Below, one piece after another: positions 9,059 through 18,490 of a DNA stretch of 64,000 nucleotides (positions are counted from its first letter, which is position 1; each line of letters begins with the position of its first letter). Origin of the DNA: CAVQJU01 sp963755195. GTDB lineage: Bacteria > Acidobacteriota > Vicinamibacteria > Vicinamibacterales > CAVVIG01. The position numbers and the translations under genes are program-made. Under the pieces are notes generated by a model that saw only the letters and a program-made list of their open reading frames with translations, searched no databases and was not told where the DNA came from. The stretch spans positions 948,408-1,012,407 of the forward strand of contig CAVWIZ010000008.1 of assembly GCA_963755195.1 (NCBI GenBank). Direction: 5' to 3'.

Positions 9059-9090
9059 ACCACGAAGACACGAAGCACACGACGAAGGAC
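9059..9090. repeat. CACGAAGNN nonamer repeat
   Basis: ACCACGAAGACACGAAG at 9059-9075 contains two 9-nt steps of CACGAAG plus two bases, with a degenerate third at 9078-9086. The same 17 bases occur in inverted orientation at 49204-49220, between the frc and acyl-CoA synthetase genes. It does not code in any supported gene. Confidence 0.7.
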
Positions 9091-9137
9091 CGTCCACGGG
9101 TGAGGATGCTGCGAAAGACGAGCAACCCGAGAGATCA

Positions 9138-9334
9138 CAGAGATCGCAGAGTGTCGATCGATTCGACGCGGCCGGCCGGCAAGGCCGGCCCGGGCGGCAG
9201 GTTGAGAGAATCAGAATACAAACCCGGCGCGGTCCCATCTGGCTTGTATTCTGATTCTCTCAACCACCACCGCCGCTTTGCGGCGACGCGTCGAATCGCT
9301 CTGCGATCTCTGCGCGTCCTCTGCGTGCTCTGCG
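9138..9334. repeat. Nested foldback with CTCTGCGNN nonamers
   Basis: Three concentric inverted repeats share one centre near 9230: 9138-9151 with 9299-9312 (14 bp), 9159-9170 with 9287-9298 (12 bp), and 9200-9221 with 9244-9265 (22 bp perfect). The outer arms are made of nonamers: CTCTGCG at 9299, 9308, 9319 and 9328, and its complement at 9145 with a one-base variant at 9136. The single strand could fold into one long hairpin of about 175 bases. It lies in a convergent gap and may stop transcription from both sides. Confidence 0.8.
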
Positions 9335-9450
9335 TTCGAATCGTCTTATCGAGCCGCACGACACGGAAATGGAAGATGCTCTCTAGGGGCATTCAAAGGG
9401 AATTCTCGGCGGGCACTGCGTGCACCGCGGTGATCGTGTTTCCGGGGTGT

Positions 9451-10752
9451 CTACGACGAGCCTTTCTTGTCCCACGCGAGCGAGCCGGCGTCTGTACCGG
9501 CGACCGAGTACAGCGCGCCCGGCGCGTTGCGCGTCTTCTGGAACGCCTCGAGCGTCTCCCCGCGCATGGCCGCGTAGATGTGCAGATTGGAGACGCCGAC
9601 GACGGCGCCGAGCTTTTCGAGCATGAAGAAGATGACGCCGTAGTGGATCATGCCGCGCCAGTCGCGGCGCCGGACGAGATCGCGTTCCTCTTCGGTCAAC
9701 CCGGCTTCGGCGAACGCCGCTTCGGGGTCGGCCTTGAACCGGTTTCTGTGCGCCGGGCCAATCATGTCGTGCAGGAACTTGTTCAGGCGGTAGGCCTTCA
9801 CGCTGCGCTCGAGCGTGAACGGGTACGTGCCGGGAATCTTCTCCGCGCCCGCGAGCTGCCGCGCCATGTGATGGCGATATTCGGCCGTGTCGCTGCCGAC
9901 AGCAGGTGACGCGTCGTTCTCGTAGATGGCCGTGGCGATCGCGGTCATGGACGGCAGGTAGTAGCTCTGGTGAATCTTCCGGATGTTCGAAGACAGCGCG
10001 CCGCGCATGACGAGCCACATGATGACTTCCGAGCCTTCGAAGCCGCCCCACTCGGCGTACTCGGCGTGCGTCAGCTCGGCGAGACGTTCCGGATCCTTCT
10101 CGATGAGCTCGAGGAACTGCATGTCCCACGGCGTGTTGTTGAAGCCCGACCGCTCGCCGTGCACCTGATGTGAAAGTCCGCCGGTCGCCACGAGCGCCAC
10201 CTTGAGGTCTTCCGGATAGCTCTCGATGGCCCGCCGCAGCGACTGCCCGAGCTTGTAGCACCGGCGTGCGGACGGGATGGGAAACTGCAACACGCCCACG
10301 ACCAGCGGGATGATTCGCGCCGGCCACTCGCCCGTCTTCGTCTGGCGGGCCAACATCGACAGCGGCGAGAACAAGCCGTGGTCGAGCGGCTTGTCCTGGA
10401 AGAACGACATGTCGAACTCGTCGGCCATCAGCGCCTGGCCGATGTGCCGCGCCAGCGCCGGATGGCCGATCGCCGGCGGCAGGGCACGCGGACCGCCGCC
10501 TTCGTCCGCGACGGGAAACGTCTCGCCGACGCCGAGCGTGAACGCGGAGTAATGATCGAAGAAGAACGACGTCACGTGATCGTTGAAGATGAACACCATC
10601 ACGTCCGGCTTCTTCTCGTCGATCCACTGCCGCAGCGGCTCGTAGTGCTCGAAGATCGGCGCCCACGCCGGATCGTCGCGTTTGTCGCGATCGAACGCGA
10701 AACCGATGGTGGGTGTGTGCGAGCTGGCGAGGGCGCCTATGATTCGTGCCAT
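9451..10752 (-). CDS. galA: Gallate dioxygenase (LigAB-type class III extradiol dioxygenase)
   Basis: 433 residues, the size of the single-chain gallate dioxygenases DesB and GalA. It joins an N-terminal LigB catalytic domain to a C-terminal LigA-like domain. The N-terminus MARIIGALASSHTPTIG carries the first iron-ligand His, FNDHVTSFF the second, and GFEGSEVIMW the probable Glu ligand. The C-terminal RLNKFLHDMIGPAHRNRF and GVSNLHIYAAMRG match the LigA fold. It would cleave gallate to 4-oxalomesaconate using Fe(II) in the cytoplasm. No downstream pathway genes are adjacent, but an O-demethylase at 40047 could supply gallate from methoxylated aromatics. Protocatechuate 4,5-dioxygenase activity is the alternative. 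Confidence 0.8.
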   Translation of the reverse strand: MARIIGALASSHTPTIGFAFDRDKRDDPAWAPIFEHYEPLRQWIDEKKPDVMVFIFNDHVTSFFFDHYSAFTLGVGETFPVADEGGGPRALPPAIGHPALARHIGQALMADEFDMSFFQDKPLDHGLFSPLSMLARQTKTGEWPARIIPLVVGVLQFPIPSARRCYKLGQSLRRAIESYPEDLKVALVATGGLSHQVHGERSGFNNTPWDMQFLELIEKDPERLAELTHAEYAEWGGFEGSEVIMWLVMRGALSSNIRKIHQSYYLPSMTAIATAIYENDASPAVGSDTAEYRHHMARQLAGAEKIPGTYPFTLERSVKAYRLNKFLHDMIGPAHRNRFKADPEAAFAEAGLTEEERDLVRRRDWRGMIHYGVIFFMLEKLGAVVGVSNLHIYAAMRGETLEAFQKTRNAPGALYSVAGTDAGSLAWDKKGSS

Positions 10753-10891
10753 CGACTCAATTCTTGGATAGGGAGCGCGGACGCGCCCCGGTTACTTACC
10801 AACTTGTTCGGCATACTATGCCCGCCGGAATTGTTCCACCGCGCCTGTGTAGTGTCAATGAACGTCCGCGCTCAACAGCTTTCGTGTGACG

Positions 10892-11890
10892 TCAATCCTC
10901 CGCCCGCGCGCTCTGGAGGATATGGAGCAGCCCGTAGTTGCCCTCGTGGCACGCGTATTCGAACACGGGCTGGCTGTCGTCTTTCGTCAGCGTCATGGCG
11001 AACGTCCAGGGGCGCGTCCAGACCTCCGGATCGTTGACCGTCACTTCCCAGTTCAGCTTGCCCGGAGCCATCGGCGTAAACCTTTCGACGAGCCGGAGCT
11101 TCTCGCTGTTGTAGCGGTTGTTGTAACCGAAGTGTGTGCGATTGGTGAAGTTCGTCGTCTCGACCACGAGCGTGTCGCCGTCGAAATGCCCGCGCGCATC
11201 ACCCATCAGCTCGCGCACCGCGGCGCCGACGTGCGGCCGGCCGTCGAGCGGGATGATGCGCGTCTCGTGAATCATCTCGTAGCGGATGGCGATCGTGTCC
11301 GGCGCCTGGACGATCTGATACGCGTTGCCGTAAATACCCGGCATCATCGAGCCCGGGAGGCCGCGCGTGATGCAGCGGTCGTACATGCTCCGATCGTCCG
11401 GGGAGTCCGCGCGACCCTCGCCATTGCGCGCGTTGTTGAGCAGCGCGACCGCGGCTTCGCGGCGAAGCGCCTGAGGCGTCAGGGCCGGGAGCTGACCGTC
11501 GGGCGGATCGATGATGAACCACGGCCGGGTGCCCCTGGCGCCGAGGTGATCGTACCAGTGCGTCGGCCCCGCGCCGGTTTCCGCGCCGCCGATTCCGCCC
11601 GCGAACTCTCGAGCAGCGGCTGCGCGCTCCTTCGCAAGCTGGGCAAGATCGGTCTCGTTGAACGCCGCCGCGTCCTTGCCGGCGAGCTGCCGCGGTCGTT
11701 CGAGCGGCGTGTTCGCCTCATCCTTGTTGGTGTAGTCGCCGTGGATATCAGGATGCGCCCACGCGGTTCGTGGGGCCCGATACGTCGCTTTTCGCTGAGC
11801 CGCCGAAGGGGCCTGGCCCGCAAGAGGCGTGGTCAGCGCGCCAGCCACGCCAGAGAGCAGCACCACCGTGAGAATCCGCCTTGTCTGCAT
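10892..11890 (-). CDS. Secreted GDTLVV-motif protein (function unknown)
   Basis: 332 residues. ATG 11890 is chosen because GGGAGG lies just upstream and a clean signal peptide follows (MQTRRILTVVLLSGVAGAL). Shared family blocks are CITRGLPGSMMPGIYGN, GHFDGDTLVVETTNF and YNSEKLRLVERFTP, with HPDIHGDYTN near the N-terminus. It is about 80 residues longer than the paralogues at 50-809 and 1398-2144, the extra sequence lying before the CITRGLPG block. Function unknown. It is transcribed away from the TonB receptor at 12067, so the two genes share a 176-base divergent region. Confidence 0.75.
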   Translation of the reverse strand: MQTRRILTVVLLSGVAGALTTPLAGQAPSAAQRKATYRAPRTAWAHPDIHGDYTNKDEANTPLERPRQLAGKDAAAFNETDLAQLAKERAAAAREFAGGIGGAETGAGPTHWYDHLGARGTRPWFIIDPPDGQLPALTPQALRREAAVALLNNARNGEGRADSPDDRSMYDRCITRGLPGSMMPGIYGNAYQIVQAPDTIAIRYEMIHETRIIPLDGRPHVGAAVRELMGDARGHFDGDTLVVETTNFTNRTHFGYNNRYNSEKLRLVERFTPMAPGKLNWEVTVNDPEVWTRPWTFAMTLTKDDSQPVFEYACHEGNYGLLHILQSARAED

Positions 11891-11950
11891 CGTGCCTCCC
11901 TTGGTTTCTGCAGTGATTCTGAGCCGGACCGGCCGCAAAGGAAAGTCTTA

Positions 11951-12037
11951 CTTCACACAAGCTCGCCATCTTCGCTCTTGCATCTCCATTCGAGGTGCGT
12001 ATAGTGGCGGGGTTGCCGTTCATTGTCACTGAACGGC
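11951..12037 (+). promoter_or_regulatory. Promoter and leader hairpin of the first TonB receptor
   Basis: A 19-nt box CTTCACACAAGCTCGCCAT (11951-11969) precedes TTGCAT (11978-11983), a 16-base spacer and TATAGT (12000-12005). The predicted transcript would begin with a perfect 8-bp hairpin, GCCGTTCA and TGAACGGC around the loop TTGTCAC (12015-12037). All elements except the spacer recur before the second TonB gene at matching distances, which is the main evidence that they matter. Confidence 0.65.
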
Positions 12038-12066
12038 GGTCGCAAATGCCGAGGAGGAACACCACC

Positions 12067-15000
12067 ATGGTTAGATGCGTTCGAACGATTCTCATCCTGG
12101 TATCCCTCGCCGTGATTCCCAATCTCGCCTTCGCTCAAGCGTCAATCGTGGGGACTGTCAAGGATGCCTCGGGCGCCGTGTTGCCAGGCGCCACAGTCGA
12201 GGCGTCGAGCGCGGCGCTGATCGAGAAGACGCGCTCCGTCATCACCAACGGAACCGGCCAGTATTCAATCGAGGACCTGAGACCTGGCACATACACGGTG
12301 ACCGTTGCGCTAGCCGGGTTTGCCACCGTCAAACGCGAAGGCATCGAGTTGACCGGGGCGTTCGTGGCCACGGTGAACGCGGACATGAAAGTGGGAGCCG
12401 TTTCGGAGACGGTCACGGTCAGCGGCGAAACGCCCATTGTCGACGTGACGAGCACACGCGCCCAGCAGGTGATCAACGGCGAAACGGTCACCCAGATTCC
12501 GTCGTCCCGAAATTATGGAGGCCTGATTGCGCTCGTCCCGTCGATCAACGTTCAGGGCAACGATATCGGCGGCTCTCAGGGCGCCATCTTCAACGTGTTC
12601 CAGGTCCACGGCGGACGCCGGAACGAAGGGCAGGTCCAGGTCGATGGCATGAGCGCCGGCTACCAGGGCATGGGCGTGTCTTCCTACGTCACCGAGATCG
12701 GCAATGCGCAGGAAGTGGTGTTCTCTCTGTCTGGCGGGCTTGGCGAGGCGAACACCGGCGGCCCGCAGATGAATATCATCGGCAAGCAGGGCGGGAACAG
12801 GTTTGCCGGGACCCTCTTCGTCAACGGCACGGGCAGCGCGCTCCAGGGCACGAACCTGACGCAGGAGCTGAAGGACAAGGGCCTGACAACGGCGCAATCT
12901 CTGGCGAAGGCGTGGGATATCAACCCCGCGTTCGGCGGCCCGGTTGTCCGCGACAAGCTGTGGTTCTTCGGCACCTTCCGCTACCAGTCCAACGACCAGA
13001 ATGTCGCCAGCATGTGGGTCAACTTGAATGCCGGCGATGCCACCAAGTGGACGTATCTCCCCGCCGATGGCAAGAACGGCCGGCCGTTGGAAGTACCGAT
13101 CGACGACGGCAGGTGGAAGAACGGCTCTCTGCGGATGACCTGGCAGGCGACTCCACGAAACAAGATCAACTTCTTCACCGACTACCAGCGGATTTGCCAG
13201 CACTGCATCCAGGGCGGCTCCAGTTCCGGGCTCACCTTCGCCGGGACGATTGCCTCACCAGAAGCGCTGCAGAAGGTCGAGAATCGCCCGAACTCGATGA
13301 CCCAGATCGCCTGGACATCGCCGGTCACGTCCCGGCTGCTGCTCGAAGGCAGCGCTCAGCTGGGGCCCTACTTCTGGTGGGGAGGAACCCAGAAGAATTC
13401 ATACGATCAGACAATGATTCCGGTGCAGGACGATGGCGGCCTGATTCCGGGGCTCAACTACCGGTCCAGCAACTGGTCGGACCACACCGGCTTCACGAAC
13501 ATCGTCCAGGGATCCGCATCGTACGTCACCGGGTCGCACTCGGCGAAGTTCGGCGTCCGCTACCACGCCAACGACTCGACGTTTCCGAAAAACTACTACA
13601 ACAACAGCCTGCTCAAGTACAACTTCAATAGCGGCGTTCCCTACCAGTTGACGATGTACACCGATCAGGGATCGAGCCAACAGCAGCACCAGGGCATGTT
13701 TGCCCTGTATGCACAGGATCGATGGACTGCTGGCCGCCTCACGTTGCAGGGTGGCCTCCGCTTCGAGCGCCTGGTCGACCACTTCGGTCAGCAGCAGATG
13801 GGACCGAACCGGTTCCTTCCGACCGCCGTCACGTTCCCCGACCAGGACGGTCCCCTCAATCAGAAAGACCTGCAGCCGAGGTTCGGAGCGGCCTACGATG
13901 TATTCGGCAACGGGAGGACGGCGGTGAAGTTCTTCCTGGGCGAGTACGTCACGACGACAAACACCGTCAACGAGTGGCTGTTCTACAGTCCAGCAGGAAT
14001 CGGGCATTTTACCTCGAGCACGACTAGAACCTGGGGCGATGCCAACGGCGACTTCGTGGCCAACTGCGACCTTCTCAACCCGGCAGCCAACCTCGAATGC
14101 GGCCCGATGGCGCAGCCGACATTTGGGAAAACGATCTCGCCAACCACGGTCGATCCGGACACCACCGAAGGCTGGAACAAGCGGGAGCACAGTTGGGACT
14201 TGTCCGTCGCCCTCCAGCAGCAGATCGCCCCGAGGGTGTCGCTCGAGGTGAGCTACAACCGGCGGAGCTGGGGCAACCTGCAATCCACAATCAACCGCAA
14301 CCTGACGCCGGCCGACTTCGATACGTTCACATACAAGGTGCCGACTGATGCGAAGCTGGCGAGCTCCGGCCAGACGCTGACGTACGTGGACCTGAAGCCG
14401 GCGAAGTTCGGCCAGATCGATAACTACCTCACCTTTTCCAATAAAGTCGGCAATGCGTTCAACACCTACAACGGCGTCGATCTCGCCGTGAACGCGCGCA
14501 TGCGAGCGGTCGTTTTGCAAGGTGGGTTCAGCACCGGGAACGTCGTCGAGGACAACTGCGGGGTGGCCCAAGCGCACCCGGAAATCAACATCTTCGGGGC
14601 CTGGGGCGGCACGCTCTCGTTCTTCGATGCCTTCCAGCCCGGCCTCTGGCAGTGGCCGGTGGCCTACTGTCATCGCGAGTCGGGATGGCAAACGAACGTC
14701 AAGGGGCTGGCAACCTACACCCTGCCGAAGGCCGACGTGCTCATCAGCGGGACGTTCCACAGCCTCCCGTACCCGGGGAGCAACTTCCCGAGCGTCACGA
14801 GCCAGAGCCTGATTGCGCAGACCTTCGTAGTTTTCGCCGATACGAGTCTCGGGCGGTTCTTCGCCAATGGCTCTCCCGTCGCGCCCGTGCAGCTGGTCCA
14901 GCCCGGCACGGTGTACGGCGATCGCCTCACCGGAGTGGATCTCCGGTTCGGAAAGAATCTGAGATACGGGCGGACCCGCACGTTGGTTGCGCTCGACATC

Positions 15001-15123
15001 TTCAACCTGTTCAACTCCAACGCGGTGGACGTCTACCAACAGAACTACGGGACGACGTATCTCAATCCGTTGTCGATCACGCAGGCGCGGTTCTTCAAGA
15101 TCGGCGTGCAGTTCGACTTCTGA
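12067..15123 (+). CDS. TonB-dependent receptor with carboxypeptidase-regulatory domain
   Basis: 1018 residues, uninterrupted. ATG 12067 follows GAGGAGGAAC. Signal peptide to PNLAFAQ, then a carboxypeptidase-regulatory-like beta-sandwich (residues about 25-110, VGTVKDASGAVLPGATVEA). Next come the plug (VNGETVTQIPSSRNYGG, VHGGRRNEGQVQVDG) and a 22-strand-type barrel ending RFFKIGVQFDF, with the terminal Phe used for outer-membrane insertion. This is the Oar/SusC-like architecture abundant in Acidobacteria, thought to import or scavenge oligomers or to bind surface ligands. The ligand is unknown and no SusD partner is adjacent. A close tandem paralogue follows at 15376. Confidence 0.88.
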   Translation: MVRCVRTILILVSLAVIPNLAFAQASIVGTVKDASGAVLPGATVEASSAALIEKTRSVITNGTGQYSIEDLRPGTYTVTVALAGFATVKREGIELTGAFVATVNADMKVGAVSETVTVSGETPIVDVTSTRAQQVINGETVTQIPSSRNYGGLIALVPSINVQGNDIGGSQGAIFNVFQVHGGRRNEGQVQVDGMSAGYQGMGVSSYVTEIGNAQEVVFSLSGGLGEANTGGPQMNIIGKQGGNRFAGTLFVNGTGSALQGTNLTQELKDKGLTTAQSLAKAWDINPAFGGPVVRDKLWFFGTFRYQSNDQNVASMWVNLNAGDATKWTYLPADGKNGRPLEVPIDDGRWKNGSLRMTWQATPRNKINFFTDYQRICQHCIQGGSSSGLTFAGTIASPEALQKVENRPNSMTQIAWTSPVTSRLLLEGSAQLGPYFWWGGTQKNSYDQTMIPVQDDGGLIPGLNYRSSNWSDHTGFTNIVQGSASYVTGSHSAKFGVRYHANDSTFPKNYYNNSLLKYNFNSGVPYQLTMYTDQGSSQQQHQGMFALYAQDRWTAGRLTLQGGLRFERLVDHFGQQQMGPNRFLPTAVTFPDQDGPLNQKDLQPRFGAAYDVFGNGRTAVKFFLGEYVTTTNTVNEWLFYSPAGIGHFTSSTTRTWGDANGDFVANCDLLNPAANLECGPMAQPTFGKTISPTTVDPDTTEGWNKREHSWDLSVALQQQIAPRVSLEVSYNRRSWGNLQSTINRNLTPADFDTFTYKVPTDAKLASSGQTLTYVDLKPAKFGQIDNYLTFSNKVGNAFNTYNGVDLAVNARMRAVVLQGGFSTGNVVEDNCGVAQAHPEINIFGAWGGTLSFFDAFQPGLWQWPVAYCHRESGWQTNVKGLATYTLPKADVLISGTFHSLPYPGSNFPSVTSQSLIAQTFVVFADTSLGRFFANGSPVAPVQLVQPGTVYGDRLTGVDLRFGKNLRYGRTRTLVALDIFNLFNSNAVDVYQQNYGTTYLNPLSITQARFFKIGVQFDF

Positions 15124-15145
15124 GGTAAGAACCTGCTATCAGAAG

Positions 15146-15181
15146 CCCGTGCCCGGGTGAATTTCGATCATCCGGGCGCGG
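15146..15181 (+). terminator. Intrinsic terminator after the first TonB receptor
   Basis: Inverted repeat of 15-nt arms, CCCGTGCCCGGGTGA and TCATCCGGGCGCGGG, with two G-U wobbles and a 6-7 base loop, followed by TTTC. It begins 22 bases after the stop codon and separates the two tandem receptor genes, so the second has its own promoter. Confidence 0.7.
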
Positions 15182-15258
15182 GTTTCAACCCGCTCAGGCC
15201 CCGAATCAAGATTCCCTCAGGGACGGAATCTCCAATCATTTGGATTATCGCGGTCTTG

Positions 15259-15345
15259 CTTCACACAAGCTCGCCATTCATTCGCTTTTTTCATCCCCCA
15301 CCTGGGGCACTATAGTAATCAGTGCCGTTTACTGTCACTGAACGG
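15259..15345 (+). promoter_or_regulatory. Promoter and leader hairpin of the second TonB receptor
   Basis: It repeats the arrangement before the first receptor. The identical 19-nt box lies at 15259-15277, TTTCAT at 15289-15294, a 16-base spacer and TATAGT at 15311-15316. The hairpin CCGTTTA / TGAACGG (15325-15345) has one U-G wobble, and its loop differs by one base. The spacer differs, while the box, -10 and hairpin are kept. Confidence 0.6.
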
Positions 15346-15375
15346 ATGTTCTCAACACAGAGGAGGAACACCACT

Positions 15376-18300
15376 ATGGTCAGATGTTTTAGAGCGATCC
15401 TCATGCTGGTATCGCTCACATTGATTCCAAGCATCGCCTTCGCTCAGGCGACGGCGTCAATCGTAGGAATCGCCAAGGACGCGTCGGGCGCCGTCCTGCC
15501 GGGCGTCATCGTCGAGGCGTCGAGCCCGGCGCTCATCGAGAAGACGCGCACGCGTCGTCACGAGCGGAACCGGTCAGTACTCCATCGACAGCCTGCGACC
15601 GGGGACCTACACGGTCACGTTTACGCTGACCGGGTTCGCCACGGTCAAGCGCGAAGGCATCGAGTTGACCGGCTAGCTTCGTCGCGACGGTGAACGCCGA
15701 CATGAAAGTCGGAGGCGTGACCGAGACGGTCGTCGTCACCGGCGAAGCGCCGACCGTCGACGTGACGAGCACGCGCAACCAGCAGGTGCTCAGCGGCCAG
15801 ACGATCGCCGACATTCCCGTCGTCGCGAAACTACTCGGCGTTCACGCATCTCATCCCGGCGATCAACGTCCAGCAGAACGACTTCGAAGGCAGCAACCCG
15901 GCGCTCTACAGCGTGTTCCAGATCCACGGCGGGCGCCGGAACGAGGGACAGGTCCTCGTCGACGGCATGAACGGCGGCTACCAGGGCATGGGCGTGTCGG
16001 GCTACGTGCCCGAAGTCGGCAACTCGCAGGAAGTGGTGTTCAACCTGACCGGCGGGCTGGGCGAGGCGACCACCGGCGGCCCGCAGATGAACATCATCGG
16101 CAAGCAGGGCGGCAACCGCTTCGCCGGCACCTTCTTCATGAGCGGCACGGGCAGCGCGTTCCAGGGCAACAACCTCACGCCGGAGATCATCGCGAAAGGG
16201 CTCACGGCCACGGGTGACATCCAGAAGCTCTGGGAGGTGAATCCCTCGTTCGGCGGCCCGATCGTCCGCGACAGACTCTGGTTCTTCGGCACGTTCCGCT
16301 ACCTGCTCAGCAGGCAGGGCGTCCCGAGCATGTGGGTCAACAAGAACGCGGGCAACCCGAACGCCTGGACCTACGAGCCCGGACAAGAGCCAGCAGGCGA
16401 TCAACGACGGCGTCTGGAAGCAGGGGAACCTGCGGCTGACCTGGCAGCCGACGACGCGCAACAAGATCAACTATCTGGTCAAGTCTGCAGTATTCCTGCA
16501 TCGCCTGCGAACAGGGCGGCGACGGGACCGGGCTTGGGTTCGGCGCGTCGATCCGCTCGCCTGAGGCGTACAGCACCAACACCAACCACCCGAGCATGAT
16601 GAACCAGATCGCCTGGCAGTCGCCGGTGAACTCGCGCCTGCTGCTCGAAGCCAACGCGCAACTCGGTGCGTACTTCTGGTGGGGCAGCGAGCAGAAGAAT
16701 TCGTTACGACACCACGATGATTCCGGTGCAGGAAACGGCCGGCGCCATCCCGAACATCAACTACCGTGCCGAAAACTGGTCCGGCCACAAGGGCTTTACG
16801 AACATCGTCCAGGGATCCGCGTCGTACATCACCGGGTCGCACTCGGCGAAGGTCGGCTTCCGCCTCCACCAGAACATCGCGAATTACCCGATCAACTTCT
16901 ACAACAACACGCAGCTCAGTTACATGTTCACGAACGGCGTGCCCGACGGCGGTGACGGTGAACGGCGACGCGAACTCGCACCAGGAACAGCACCAGTTCA
17001 TGTACGCGCTGTACGCGCAGGATCGCTGGACGGCCAGGCGTCTGACGCTGCAGGGCGGCCTGCGCTTCGAGCACCTCGGCGACTCCTTCCCGCAGCAGCA
17101 GATGGGGCCGAACCTCTACCTGCCCACCGCCGTGGTGTTCCCGGCGCAGGACGGCCCGCTCAGCCAGAAGGACCTGATGCCGCGGTTCGGCGCGTCCTAC
17201 GACGTGTTCGGCAACGGGAAGACGGCCGTGAAGTTCTTCGTGGGCCGGTACGTGACGACGTTCAACACGGTCGACGAATGGGTGAACTACAGCCCGGCCG
17301 GGCTCGGTCATTTTGTCACCGCAGGACCAGAACAGACCCTGGGGCGACGCGAACAACGACAAGGTCGTCAACTGCAACCTGCTGAACCCGGCCGCGAACG
17401 GCGAGTGCGGTCCGGGGAATCCGTCCTTCTTGAAGAGTGTCTCCCCGCTCACGACCGACCCGGCGCTGACGAGCGGCTGGAACTCGCGGGAGTACAGCTG
17501 GGATATCAGCGGCGGCGTGACGCAGCAGACTCGCGCCGAGAGTCTCGCTCGAAGTGGACTACATCCGCCGGAGCTGGGGCAACCTGACGGCGACGGTCAA
17601 CCGCGCGTGGACGCCGGCCGACTTCGACACGTTCCTCTACACCGTGCCTCAGGACAGCCGGCTGCCGGGCGGCGGCGGGTACAACCTGACGTTCCGCGAC
17701 ATCAAGCCCGGAGCCTACACACGAGCCGCCGACAACTACCTGTCGTTCTCCGACAACCTCGGCGGCGCCTACAACAAGTTCAACGGCGTGGACGTCACCG
17801 TGAACGCGCGTCTGCGCAGCGTCACGCTCCAGGGCGGCACGAGCAGCGGAAACGTCGTCGAGGACTCCTGCGGCGTGGTCCAGAATCACCCCGAGTACTA
17901 CATCTTCGGGCCCTGGGGCGGCACAGGCGGGTTCCTCGACACGTTCCTCGGCGGCCTCGGGCAGTGGCCGCAGCAGTTCTGCCATCGCGAGTCGGGCTGG
18001 CAGACGAACGTCAAGGGCCTGGCGACCTACAACATGCCGAAGGTCGACGTGCTGATCAGCGGGACGTTCCGCAGCCTGCCGTATGCCGGGAACGAGTTCC
18101 CGTCCATCCAGAGCCAGAGCCTGAACGGCACAGGTGCTGGCACTCAACATCCCCGCCATTGGCCTCGTCGATCCGAACCTGAAACTGAACCGGCCGTTCG
18201 GCAGCGGCCAGGCCGTCGAGTTCTTCAACCTCGTCGAGCCCGGCAAGCTCTACGGCGATCGCCTGAATGCCGTGGATCTGCGCTTCGGCAAGATCCTCAA

Positions 18301-18478
18301 GTACGACAAGACCAGGACCCAGATCACTCTCGACGTCTACAACCTGTTCAACTCGAACACGACGGAAGTGTACCAGCGGAGCTACTACGCGCCCCGCGGC
18401 GCCGGGTCGACGTATCTCAACCCGCTGTCGATCATGTCGGCGCGGTTCTTCAAGATCACCGCGCAGTTCGACTTTTGA
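15376..18478 (+). CDS. TonB-dependent receptor paralogue with ten +1 frame breaks
   Basis: Tandem paralogue of the receptor at 12067, of the same length and architecture: signal peptide, carboxypeptidase-regulatory domain, plug (VFQIHGGRRNEGQVLVDG), barrel and terminal ITAQFDF. The reading frame moves by +1 ten times, near 15553, 15677, 15826, 16380, 16483, 16700, 16950, 17320, 17535 and 18135. Removing one base at each restores a protein that aligns with the intact copy throughout. One break runs into a TAG (GGC TAG C at 15677). Between breaks the codons and residues are normal, so decay is recent or the bases are sequencing insertions. Start ATG 15376 follows AGGAGGAA. As written it cannot be translated. 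Confidence 0.75.
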
Positions 18479-18490
18479 TGTGATCGAGTA

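Larger units (their letters stand above)
8932..9450. other. Gene-free gap with nested repeats
   Basis: No supported gene lies in this 519-base stretch between the VapC remnant and the gallate dioxygenase stop codon. It holds a CACGAAGNN nonamer run (9059-9090) and a large three-part foldback (9138-9334), described separately. The outer parts (8932-9058 and 9335-9450) show nothing I can name. Confidence 0.6.

Noticed and set aside
13399..15039. A 546-codon open frame antisense to the first TonB receptor
   Set aside because: Mirror of the receptor's third-position GC bias; no ribosome site or recognisable family.
15376..18478. Programmed +1 frameshifting or recoding in the second TonB gene
   Set aside because: The ten sites share no slippery sequence, stop codon or spacer structure, and similar breaks occur in unrelated genes; sequencing insertion is simpler.
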